Assembly (NCBI GenBank): GCA_902577625.1
Contig: CACGZX010000005.1
Span: 1 to 46,048 of the forward strand
DNA: 46,048 nucleotides
DNA from: an uncultured Pelagibacteraceae bacterium
GTDB lineage: Bacteria > Pseudomonadota > Alphaproteobacteria > Pelagibacterales > Pelagibacteraceae
Direction of reading: 5' to 3'
In this document: one piece after another, positions 37,846-46,048 of the stretch
How the letters are laid out: every line of letters begins with the position of its first letter
Numbering within the stretch: position 1 is the stretch's first letter
Translations under genes and position numbers: made by a program
The notes under the pieces: model-generated
Seen by the model: only the letters and a program-made list of their open reading frames with translations
Told to the model about the DNA's origin: nothing
Databases searched by the model: none

Positions 37846-39021
37846 TTAAATACTTTCAACACACATTGAAATACCCATACCCCCACCTATACAAAGTGTA
37901 GCTAAGCCTTTTTTATATTTTCTTTTTTGCATTTCGTGTACTAGCGTTACTAGTATTCTTGCACCTGATGCTCCTATTGGATGTCCAAGAGCAATTGCAC
38001 CACCATTTACATTTACTATATCTTCTTTAAGTCCAAGTTCTTTTATTACTGCGATAGACTGTGCAGCAAAGGCTTCATTAGATTCAACTAAATCTAAATC
38101 CTTTATATTCCAACCGGCTTTTTTTAATGCTAATTTAGAAGCAGGTATTGGGCCAGTTCCCATTAATTTTGGATCAACTCCACTTTGTGACCATGAAACA
38201 ATTTTAGCAATTGGCTTTAAACCTTTATCTTTTGAGGTTTTATAATTCATTAAAGTTACTGCAGCAGCACCATCATTTAATCCTGATGCATTTCCTGCAG
38301 TTACAGTACCATTTTCTTTAAAAACTGTTTTTAAATTTAATAATTTTTCTAAATTTGTGTCTGATCTTGGATATTCATCTTTATCAAAGATTTTTTGATC
38401 TTTTAATTTTATTGGAATTATTTCTTCTTTAAATTTATTTTCACTAATTGCTTTTATTGCTTTTTTTTGCGAGTTTAATGCAAAATTATCCTGATCATTT
38501 CTAGTTATTTGATATTTTTCTGCAACATTTTCAGCAGTTACTCCCATATGATAATCATTGTATGCATCTATTAATCCATCAATAAGCATTGAATCTTTTA
38601 ATTTTTCCTCACTTAAATTTTTTTCCATTCTATAATTTAAGTAATGTGGAGAATTAGTCATACTTTCTTGACCTCCTGCAATAACAATGTTTGTGTCATT
38701 TAGTTTTAAAGAATTAAAACCTAAGGTTACCGCAGCCAATCCAGAGCCACATACTTGATTAATTGTTGTTGCAGTTTTATCTTTATCTATCCCCGAATTA
38801 ATTGCTGCTTGTCTAGCTGGATTTTGACCACATCCAGTTTGCAATACTTGCCCTAAAATAACTGTATCCACTTCTGATCCATTAAGATTGGAGTGTTCCA
38901 TACATTTTTTAACAACTGCAGTTCCAAGTTCTGTTGCTTTGTGATCTTTTAAACTTCCTTGAAACGAACCAATTGCAGTTCTAAAAGCCGATGTTATTAC
39001 AATATCTTTATCACTGTTCAT
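37846..39021 (-). CDS. Acetyl-CoA C-acetyltransferase (thiolase)
   Basis: NQVCGSGLAAVTLGFNSL (active Cys), NVNGGAIALGHPIGASGARILVTLVHEM, GLATLCIGGGMGISMC. Confidence 0.95.
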   Translation of the reverse strand: MNSDKDIVITSAFRTAIGSFQGSLKDHKATELGTAVVKKCMEHSNLNGSEVDTVILGQVLQTGCGQNPARQAAINSGIDKDKTATTINQVCGSGLAAVTLGFNSLKLNDTNIVIAGGQESMTNSPHYLNYRMEKNLSEEKLKDSMLIDGLIDAYNDYHMGVTAENVAEKYQITRNDQDNFALNSQKKAIKAISENKFKEEIIPIKLKDQKIFDKDEYPRSDTNLEKLLNLKTVFKENGTVTAGNASGLNDGAAAVTLMNYKTSKDKGLKPIAKIVSWSQSGVDPKLMGTGPIPASKLALKKAGWNIKDLDLVESNEAFAAQSIAVIKELGLKEDIVNVNGGAIALGHPIGASGARILVTLVHEMQKRKYKKGLATLCIGGGMGISMCVESI

Positions 39022-39071
39022 AATTATTCATTACACAATTATTAGTATATAATATAGTTATTAATTTTAAG

Positions 39072-39275
39072 ATGAATAAAAAAATACTAAATTACATAAT
39101 ATTTATAATTATCGCTTCAATTTTATTATATTTTGCTAGACATAATTATAGAGATTTCAATATTAATAAAGCAATCTCTGCCTGTGTTTTAGCTAAAAAA
39201 CAAAACACAACTAATTTTGATAAAGATTTAGTGAAAAAACAATGTGAAGAAGATATTAGAAAAAGTCTTAATTAA
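39072..39275 (+). CDS. Hypothetical small N-terminally anchored protein (67 aa)
   Basis: N-terminal hydrophobic segment ILNYIIFIIIASILLYFA, then ACVLAKKQNTTNFDKDLVKKQCEEDIRKSLN (two Cys). Confidence 0.6.
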   Translation: MNKKILNYIIFIIIASILLYFARHNYRDFNINKAISACVLAKKQNTTNFDKDLVKKQCEEDIRKSLN

Positions 39276-40423
39276 AGAATAACCAAATCTAATTTTTGCT
39301 TACCTAAACGTTCATTTCCATTATCAGTAACAAGATATGTTTCACCTAAGTTCATTGCTAATTGATTTTCAGAGTCCATTAAAATCATATGCATAAAAAA
39401 TATATTACCAGGCTTTATTAAATAAGGATTACCAGTATAAAGCATTGGCCAATCCATCCAATTTGGAGAAAAAGTATTTCCTAAAGAATACCCACAAGCA
39501 TTCATTCTTGATTTATTATACCCAAGATCATCAAAAGTTTTTGCGTGTACGTCAAAAACTTCACCTACATTATTTCCTGGTTTTAATTTATTTTCACAAT
39601 TTTTTAATGCTTCAAGGCATGCATCATGCATTTTATGATGTTTAGAGTCTGCTTTACCAATAGGCATAGTTCTGAACATTGCTGAATGATAATGTCTATA
39701 AGTACCAGCCCATTCAATACTTAATTGATCTGTGTTTTGTAATATTTTTTTCTCTGCTTGATACCTACAAAGTAAAGCATTATCTCCTGAACCAATTATA
39801 AATTCATTTGCAGGATAGTCTCCGCCTCCTTCAAATATAATTCTATTCATTTCAGCTAATATTTTAGACTCACTAACTCCAGCTTTCGCATGTTTCCAAG
39901 CTTCATCCAAAGCTTTGTCTGCAAGCTCAGCAGCTTTTCTCACATAAACGATTTCTTCTTTTGATTTTACTACTCTTAATTTAGTAATTAATTCTGATTG
40001 ATCTTCTATTGAACAGTAATTTTCTAAAGATTTATTTAATCTTAGTGCATTTCTTCCTGTAAGCCCGTAAGCTTCATATTCAATTCCTAGCTTTTTTCCT
40101 TTTAGATTTAATTCGTCTAAAATAATTTTAAGATCATTAGTTGGATTTGATCCATCTTTATCAATCCATATTCTTATATCTTCTATATTGGATGTATTTT
40201 GTGCTTGTCTTAAGTCAGGCGCCCTAGTTAACAATAGAACATTTCCTTTTTGATCTAGGATTAAAGTTTGAAAAAAAACATAACCAAATGTGTCATAACC
40301 AGTTAACCAATACATAGACTCTTGTCTAAACATAAGAAGAGCATCTATATTTTGTTCTTTCATTGATTTTAAAACTTTTGATTTTCTTGATGAAAATTCT
40401 TCTTTTGAAAAATGAAGACCCAT
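39272..40423 (-). CDS. M24-fold (creatinase/Xaa-Pro peptidase-like) hydrolase, probably non-metallo
   Basis: MGLHFSKEEFSSRKSKVLKSMKEQNIDALLMFRQESMYWLTGYDTFGY...; C-terminal pita-bread domain. Start at MGLHF couples with the upstream M23 gene stop. Confidence 0.82.
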   Translation of the reverse strand: MGLHFSKEEFSSRKSKVLKSMKEQNIDALLMFRQESMYWLTGYDTFGYVFFQTLILDQKGNVLLLTRAPDLRQAQNTSNIEDIRIWIDKDGSNPTNDLKIILDELNLKGKKLGIEYEAYGLTGRNALRLNKSLENYCSIEDQSELITKLRVVKSKEEIVYVRKAAELADKALDEAWKHAKAGVSESKILAEMNRIIFEGGGDYPANEFIIGSGDNALLCRYQAEKKILQNTDQLSIEWAGTYRHYHSAMFRTMPIGKADSKHHKMHDACLEALKNCENKLKPGNNVGEVFDVHAKTFDDLGYNKSRMNACGYSLGNTFSPNWMDWPMLYTGNPYLIKPGNIFFMHMILMDSENQLAMNLGETYLVTDNGNERLGKQKLDLVIL

Positions 40424-41229
40424 TAGTTTATATCCAAAACAGTTGCTGGATCTAGTCTTGTTCCAAACCAATTTAATCTTATATCTAAATGTGGACCTGT
40501 TGATCTACCACTTGAACCAACTGTCCCAATAACATCTCCTTGTTTTACGATATCACCTTTTTCAACAAAGATTTCATCCAAATGCATATATAAAGTTGAG
40601 ATTCCATGTCCGTGATCAAAAATTAAAGTTGCACCTGTAAAATATAAATCGTTTTCTGCCAATGTAACAATACCATCAGCCATAGCTTTTATTGGTGTTC
40701 CAAGATCACCAGCAAAATCAATTCCATAATGTGGCCATCGCGGTTTGCCATTTAATATTCTTTGGCTTCCATAGACACCAGTAATTATTGCATTTTCTAG
40801 TGGTAAAATAAACTTATCCTTAAAAAAATCTAAATCAGAATTTATCTCTCTTGCTTTAGCGATAAGTTTATTTTCATTTTTAATTCTTTCATAGACTTCT
40901 TCAGGAGGAGTTACTTTTTTTTCTTCAAGTCCATCAATTCTTTGGATGTTATATTTTCTTTTTTGAACTTTTTTAATAATTTTATTTGTATTTCCATCTT
41001 TTTTAATTTTGATTACAACGTCGTACTTTCTTTCTCTATCCAATCCAAAAGCAAAATATCCATCTTTGGAAACTTTTACTTTTATTTTATCTATGGTGAC
41101 AGTAGAATTTGGATCAGTTTTACCTATAATGTAATGTCCTTGTATAAATTTACCATTAAACTCAACAGCATAAGATTTAAACGAAATAAAAAAAATTAAT
41201 AAAAAAAATTTAATTATTTTGCAGTCCAT
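40423..41229 (-). CDS. M23 family metallopeptidase (murein endopeptidase-like), secreted
   Basis: Signal peptide; HYGIDFAGDLGTPIKAMADGIVTLAEN...TLIFDHGHGISTLYMHL...VKQGDVIGTVGSSGRSTGPHLDIRL. Confidence 0.93.
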   Translation of the reverse strand: MDCKIIKFFLLIFFISFKSYAVEFNGKFIQGHYIIGKTDPNSTVTIDKIKVKVSKDGYFAFGLDRERKYDVVIKIKKDGNTNKIIKKVQKRKYNIQRIDGLEEKKVTPPEEVYERIKNENKLIAKAREINSDLDFFKDKFILPLENAIITGVYGSQRILNGKPRWPHYGIDFAGDLGTPIKAMADGIVTLAENDLYFTGATLIFDHGHGISTLYMHLDEIFVEKGDIVKQGDVIGTVGSSGRSTGPHLDIRLNWFGTRLDPATVLDIN

Positions 41230-41981
41230 CCGCCATCTACTAATATAGAAGTTCCATGAATCATTGAAGCAGCGTCAGATGCTAAAAAAACAACAGTAGA
41301 TGCTATTTCTGACATTTCTGCAAATCTACCAAGTGGAATGTTATTTAAAGTTTCTTTTTTAAATTTTTTGTTTTTAAGAAATTTTTTTGTCATTGGGGTA
41401 ACAACAAATGTTGGTGCCACTGCATTAACTCTTATATTGTATTTTGCTAGGTCTACAGCCATACCTTTTGTTAGACCTTCTAAGCCCCATTTATTCATAT
41501 TATAGACACTTCTTATTGGCCCTCCTACATGCCCCATTTGAGAAGACATATTAATAATTGACCCCCCAACTTTCTTACGATTTTTTAATTTCATCATTTT
41601 GATTGCACATAATTGGGCAATATTAAATGTAGCTATAGTATTAACCCTAACAAGATATTCCATATTTTTTGTTTTAACTTTCGTAAAGTGTTCAGGGATA
41701 TTATTTCCAGCATTATTAACCAAAACATCAATTCTTGTTTGTTTGTTTATTATAGTTTTGATTTCATTATAATTTGTAACATCACATGCATAAGATTTAC
41801 ATTTTACTTTTAATTTTTTTACAATTTTTGAAACAGCATCAAGGTCTTTTTTTGTTCGACTAACGATAATCAAATTACAGCCTGCTTCTGCAAGAGCAAT
41901 CGCACAAGCTCTACCCAAACCTTTGCCGGCTCCTGTTACAAGAGCATATTTATTTTTTAAATTATATTTTTTTAAATACAT
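41214..41981 (-). CDS. Short-chain dehydrogenase/reductase
   Basis: ALVTGAGKGLGRACAIALAEAG, LVNNAGNN, NMSSQMGHVGGPIRSVYNMNKWGLEGLTKGMAVDLAKYNIRVNAVAPTFV. Confidence 0.94.
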   Translation of the reverse strand: MYLKKYNLKNKYALVTGAGKGLGRACAIALAEAGCNLIIVSRTKKDLDAVSKIVKKLKVKCKSYACDVTNYNEIKTIINKQTRIDVLVNNAGNNIPEHFTKVKTKNMEYLVRVNTIATFNIAQLCAIKMMKLKNRKKVGGSIINMSSQMGHVGGPIRSVYNMNKWGLEGLTKGMAVDLAKYNIRVNAVAPTFVVTPMTKKFLKNKKFKKETLNNIPLGRFAEMSEIASTVVFLASDAASMIHGTSILVDGGWTAK

Positions 41982-41983
41982 TT

Positions 41984-42559
41984 TTATAAGAATAGTTTTA
42001 AATCAGTATAGATCAATTCAATTGCCACTGCTAGTATTGCAAATAATCCAATCCAACCTATCCAAGTATATTTTTTAATCCATCCAGATATTAAAGTTGC
42101 AGCAGTTGCCATTAAAGCTATAGATAAAACTAGACCAAAAACAAGAAGCCCATAATGATCTTTTGCAGCACCCGCAACTCCTAATACATTATCAAGACTC
42201 ATTGTAAAATCTGCAATTAAAACTGTCCATATCGCTTTCCAAAAACTAGAATTATCTACTTTTATTTTTTCATTATCTGTCGAGGATTTTTTAATTACAT
42301 CAGTATAAAGTTTGTAGCAGATATATAACAGCGCTAGACCACCAACTAATCTTAATCCTGTTATTTGTAATAAATATGCTGTTAACAGAGTTAGTATAAT
42401 TCTTAAAATTACAGCTGCACCAATTCCCCAAAAAATAATTTTTTTTCTTTGATCAGGAGGGAATTTTGAAGCGACCATTCCAATTATAATGGCATTGTCA
42501 CCAGCTAAAACTAAATCAATAAATACTATTTGGGAAAAGATAATTATTTCTTCATTCAT
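41984..42559 (-). CDS. TerC family integral membrane protein
   Basis: IVFIDLVLAGDNAIIIGMVASKFPPDQRKKIIFWGIGAAVILRI...LIADFTMSLDNVLGVAGAA. Confidence 0.92.
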   Translation of the reverse strand: MNEEIIIFSQIVFIDLVLAGDNAIIIGMVASKFPPDQRKKIIFWGIGAAVILRIILTLLTAYLLQITGLRLVGGLALLYICYKLYTDVIKKSSTDNEKIKVDNSSFWKAIWTVLIADFTMSLDNVLGVAGAAKDHYGLLVFGLVLSIALMATAATLISGWIKKYTWIGWIGLFAILAVAIELIYTDLKLFL

Positions 42560-44172
42560 GATTTACTCTCTCCTAATATCATGTCAGAGGCTTTTTCTGC
42601 AATCATTATAGTTGGTGCATTAGTATTTCCAGATGTAATGTTTGGCATTATAGAAGCGTCTACGACTCTAAGATTTTTTATCCCATGAACATGTAATTTG
42701 TCATTAACAACAGAATTTTCATCATTTCCCATTTTACAAGTTCCTACTGGATGAAAAATTGTTTGTGAATGTTCACTGGCAGCTTTCACTAATTCTTCAT
42801 CATCCACAATATTAGCTCCGGGTCTATATTCTTCAGGTTCATATTTTTTAAAAGTTTCAGTATTTAACATTATTTTTCTCACAATTTTTAAAGCCTTAGC
42901 AGCTACATCTCTATCATCATGTGTTGAAAGATAGTTCATTTTAATTTTTGGATTATCTCTACTGTCTTTACTGGTTATGTTAATTTCACCTCTACTAGTT
43001 GGTCTAACATTTGCTATTGTAGGTGTGATCCCTTCAAAATCGTGCATTTTAGTTGCACCCAATATATCAGTGCTAATTGGCTGAACATGAAATTGAAGAT
43101 TAGGTGTGGCTCTAGAAGAATCACTTTTTAAAAAACCACAAACTTGGCTTGCACCCATAGTCATGGGACCACTTTGTTTAAAAATATACTCTAAGCCAAT
43201 TAATAAATTTCCAAATAAACTATTTATCTTTTTGTTTAATGATTTTAAATTTTTTACTTTGTAAACAGGCCTAAACATAAGATGATCTTGTAAATTTTTA
43301 CCAACACCGCCCAATTCATTAACTATATTTATGCCATGTTTTTTTAATTTTTCTTTATCACCAATTCCTGAAACTTGTAGAATATGAGGTGAACCTATCG
43401 ATCCGGCTGACAAAATAACCTCTTTATTTGCAGTTACACTATTTATTTTGTGTCCAACATAATAATTCACACCTACAGCTTTTTTACCTTGAAAATTTAT
43501 TTTTTCTACATGCGCATTTACAATAATTTTTAAATTTGCTCTATTTTTAACTGGGTTAAGATATCCCTTTGCCGCACTACATCTTAATTTTAATAATTTT
43601 TTGTAGCTTGTCGTAAACTGAAAGTATCCAACACCAAAATTATCTCCTGTATTAAAATCATTAGTTCTGGGTATACCTATTTCTTCAGCAGCATTTTGAA
43701 ATTCTTCTAACATTTTTAAGTTAATTCTTTTATTCGAAACTGTTATTGGACCACTATTGTTATGAAATTCACTTTTACCCATCTCGTTATTTTCTGATTT
43801 TAAAAAATATGGAAGTACATCGTCCCAGCCCCAACCAGTATTACCTTGCTGTCTCCAGTTATTATAATCATTACTTTGTCCTCTAATCCAAATCAGTCCA
43901 TTTATTGAAGAACTACCACCTAAAGTTTTACCTCTAGGGTACCTAATAGATCTATTATTCATAGTTTCATCTTTTTCTGTTTTAAAACACCAATCAACTT
44001 TTGGATTATGCATGGTTTTGTAATATCCAACTGGAATATGTATCCAAGGATAACTATCTTTGCCTCCAGCTTCTAAAAGTAGGACCTTGTTTTTAGGATT
44101 GTCAGATAATCTATTAGCCAAAACACAACCTGCAGATCCTGCTCCAATTATTATAAAATCAAAATTATCCAT
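42556..44172 (-). CDS. GMC family oxidoreductase (choline/alcohol dehydrogenase-like)
   Basis: FDFIIIGAGSAGCVLANRLSDNPKNKVLLLEAGGKD, YPRGKTLGGSSSINGLIWIRGQ, HPVGTCKMG, VVDASIMPNITSGNTNAPTIMIAEKASDMI. Confidence 0.94.
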   Translation of the reverse strand: MDNFDFIIIGAGSAGCVLANRLSDNPKNKVLLLEAGGKDSYPWIHIPVGYYKTMHNPKVDWCFKTEKDETMNNRSIRYPRGKTLGGSSSINGLIWIRGQSNDYNNWRQQGNTGWGWDDVLPYFLKSENNEMGKSEFHNNSGPITVSNKRINLKMLEEFQNAAEEIGIPRTNDFNTGDNFGVGYFQFTTSYKKLLKLRCSAAKGYLNPVKNRANLKIIVNAHVEKINFQGKKAVGVNYYVGHKINSVTANKEVILSAGSIGSPHILQVSGIGDKEKLKKHGINIVNELGGVGKNLQDHLMFRPVYKVKNLKSLNKKINSLFGNLLIGLEYIFKQSGPMTMGASQVCGFLKSDSSRATPNLQFHVQPISTDILGATKMHDFEGITPTIANVRPTSRGEINITSKDSRDNPKIKMNYLSTHDDRDVAAKALKIVRKIMLNTETFKKYEPEEYRPGANIVDDEELVKAASEHSQTIFHPVGTCKMGNDENSVVNDKLHVHGIKNLRVVDASIMPNITSGNTNAPTIMIAEKASDMILGESKS

Positions 44173-44319
44173 TAGTTTAGAATGCTTATAAAGGTTAAAA
44201 TCAAAAATTCCAGCATTACCAGCAATAATAGCGACAAGATTTTATATATTTCTACTTGTTTTAAATTTTTATTTTTGAGACACTTCATTTTTAAAAAAAA
44301 CAATAAGAGGGAAATTATA

Positions 44320-45414
44320 ATGAAAAAAATCATTTCAATGATATTTGCTGTTTCTTTAGTTCTTGGTTTTACAACTAGTGCTAATGCAGCAAAAACATTA
44401 AAGTGCCAAACTGTTATCAGTGCTAAAGCTGATGAAGTTGTAATGTTAAAAGACTTCACAGATACTGTTACTGCACTAACAAGTGGGTCACTAAAATTTG
44501 AAATCATGCCTGCTGGAACAGTAGTTGGAGTTAAAGAAACTCTAGATGCTGTAGACAAAGGTTTGATAGACTGCGGTTTCGCTTGGACACACTATTGGTC
44601 AGGCGATCATCCAGCTGCTATGCTATTTGGTTCGCCAGTAGCTGGTGGTGGAGTTGGTATCGACAATATAGCATTCTTATCATGGTTCCAATACGGTGGT
44701 GGTAAAGAGTTATATGATAGATTATGGAAAGAAATGGGAAGAGACATAAAGGGATTTATGCTTCAACCAGTTGGACCAGAAGCTTTAGGTTGGTTTCCAA
44801 AGCCAATTAAAAATATGGCTGACTTTAGAAAATATAAGTTTAGAACTCCTCCGGGAATTCCAGGACAAACTTATAAAGACATCGGTATAGCATCTGTAGC
44901 TATGGGAGGTGGAGATATTCTACCTGCATTACAAGCTGGAACAATTGATGCAGCTGAGTGGTGTTGTCCAAAACCAGATCTAGTATTTGGTTTCCAAAAA
45001 GTTCTTAAGCACTATTACTTACAAGGTTTACACCAAGTTGTAGTAAATGCTGACTTTTACATGACTGGTAAAACTTATAATAGTTTAAGCGCTCATGAGA
45101 AAAAATCATTAGAAGTAGCAGCAAACGCTTCATTAGCTAAATCTTTAAGCTATAGAATTTATGAAAATGGAAAAGCACTTGCTGAATTAACTAATAAGCA
45201 TGGTGTTATATTAGAAGATACTCCTTCTGATTATTTCACAGAATATATGGCAGCCGCAAAAGCAACTTTAAATAAAAATGCAAAAGAAAATGCATTCTTT
45301 AATGAAGTTTACACTTCTATGAAGAACTTTGCAGATATTGCTGTTCCATTCTGGAGTGGTGCTCAAATGTCAAATGCTAAGCTAGGAATGGCTCACGCAG
45401 CGACATTGAAGTAG
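44320..45414 (+). CDS. TRAP transporter substrate-binding protein (DctP-like)
   Basis: Signal peptide MKKIISMIFAVSLVLGFTTSANA; FRTPPGIPGQTYKDIGIASVAMGGGDILPALQAGTIDAAEWCCP. Listed start at 44182 is too far upstream. Confidence 0.92.
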   Translation: MKKIISMIFAVSLVLGFTTSANAAKTLKCQTVISAKADEVVMLKDFTDTVTALTSGSLKFEIMPAGTVVGVKETLDAVDKGLIDCGFAWTHYWSGDHPAAMLFGSPVAGGGVGIDNIAFLSWFQYGGGKELYDRLWKEMGRDIKGFMLQPVGPEALGWFPKPIKNMADFRKYKFRTPPGIPGQTYKDIGIASVAMGGGDILPALQAGTIDAAEWCCPKPDLVFGFQKVLKHYYLQGLHQVVVNADFYMTGKTYNSLSAHEKKSLEVAANASLAKSLSYRIYENGKALAELTNKHGVILEDTPSDYFTEYMAAAKATLNKNAKENAFFNEVYTSMKNFADIAVPFWSGAQMSNAKLGMAHAATLK

Positions 45415-45438
45415 AAGTAATAAGATAAAAAAATATAT

Positions 45439-45479
45439 AAAAGCGGACTTAAATTAAATTATAAGTCCGCTTTTTTTTT
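45439..45479 (+). terminator. Hairpin plus U-tract between TRAP SBP and DctQ genes (attenuator/terminator)
   Basis: AAAAGCGGACTTA (45439-45451), 10-nt loop, TAAGTCCGCTTTT (45462-45474), continuing T run to 45479. Confidence 0.88.
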
Positions 45480-45488
45480 AAGGAAATT

Positions 45489-46048
45489 ATGGCAGAAGAA
45501 CCAGGTAAACTAGATATTTCAGATGAAATGATTGCTGAGAGAAGAGGTGGCTCGGGTAAAATGCCTGATGACATGCCTAAATGGATGGCTAAATCCATTA
45601 CTTCAATTGATAAATTTAGCAAAGTAATTGGTAATATTGTTTGTTGGATTTTAATGCCACTTATTTTAGCAATGACCTACGAAGTTATTGCAAGAAAATT
45701 GTTTTTAGCTCCTACAATTTGGGCATACGATATTAGTAGATTTCTTTATGGAGCTTTATTTATGTTGGGTGCTGGTTATGCACTATCAAAAGGAGTTCAT
45801 ATTAGAGCAGACTTCTTATACAGAAATTTTAAAGTAAAGAATCAAGGCTTAATAGATTTTGTTTTATATATAGTATTTTATTTTCCAGGTTTAATTGTCT
45901 TTCTTTATATGACAACTGGTTTTCTTCAAGAATCAATAATGCGTGGAGAAAGAGGAATGGATACAACATGGATGCCATATATGTGGCCTATTAAATCATG
46001 TTTATGGTTTGGTATTGTTTTCTTATTAGTACAAGGAGTTTCAGAATT
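45489..46048 (+). CDS. TRAP transporter small permease (DctQ-like), 3' truncated by window edge
   Basis: ORF open to window end: MAEEPGKLDISDEMIAERRGGSGKMPDDMPKWMAKSITSIDKFSKVIGNIVCWILMPLILAMTYEVIARKLFLAPTIWAYDISRFLYGALFMLGAGYALSKGVHIRADF... Confidence 0.88.
   Translation, partial: MAEEPGKLDISDEMIAERRGGSGKMPDDMPKWMAKSITSIDKFSKVIGNIVCWILMPLILAMTYEVIARKLFLAPTIWAYDISRFLYGALFMLGAGYALSKGVHIRADFLYRNFKVKNQGLIDFVLYIVFYFPGLIVFLYMTTGFLQESIMRGERGMDTTWMPYMWPIKSCLWFGIVFLLVQGVSE

Noticed and set aside
44172-44558. 128-aa minus-strand ORF overlapping the TRAP SBP start
   Set aside because: Antisense to a clear signal peptide and SBP coding sequence; Ser/Thr/Val-rich shadow translation.
1-46048. CRISPR arrays, IS elements, prophage, toxin-antitoxin or defence genes, tRNA/rRNA
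   Set aside because: Scanned for spaced direct repeats, transposase/integrase/nuclease motifs and structural RNA landmarks; nothing convincing was seen by eye. A tRNAscan-SE/Infernal/DefenseFinder run would be decisive.

Overview
The window is AT-rich and very densely coded. Many stop and start codons overlap (TAATG or ATGA junctions). Gene content, compactness and codon style fit a SAR11/Pelagibacter-like alphaproteobacterial chromosome; this is inferred from content, with no database search. I saw no rRNA, tRNA, CRISPR array, transposase or phage module. In order, the main blocks are: (1) the 3' end of a GcvT-domain dimethylglycine/sarcosine dehydrogenase-like gene, etfB-etfA-ETF:quinone oxidoreductase; (2) DUF2237, hisI, folE, acuI-like, LysR; (3) an iron(III) ABC transporter operon with tandem Fur-like boxes, an unlisted 55-aa Cys-rich ORF and an intra-operon hairpin; (4) azlCD; (5) a very compact TPP riboswitch abutting a sodium/solute symporter (thiV-like); (6) rseP, HU, amt, a glycosyltransferase-like gene, rhodanese, an ABA4-like gene, recX, a CysQ-like gene, mnmA; (7) a PLP lyase, an MFS transporter and pabB-pabA-pabC; (8) a sulfur island: aprM-aprB-aprA, two small unknown ORFs, TauE, suyB-suyA divergent from xsc, and an FAD oxidoreductase; (9) thiolase, a creatinase-like M24 enzyme, M23 peptidase, SDR, TerC, a GMC oxidoreductase and a TRAP transporter (SBP plus partial DctQ). 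Hand reading also recovered five small ORFs missing from the supplied track: a Cys-rich 55 aa, a membrane 47 aa, a DUF3553-like 58 aa, a 27 aa peptide that is about 59% Lys+Arg, and a membrane 48 aa. The most interesting items are the sulfonate/sulfite island, the basic 27-aa micro-ORF, the Fe-operon Cys-rich ORF plus hairpin, and the minimal TPP aptamer.
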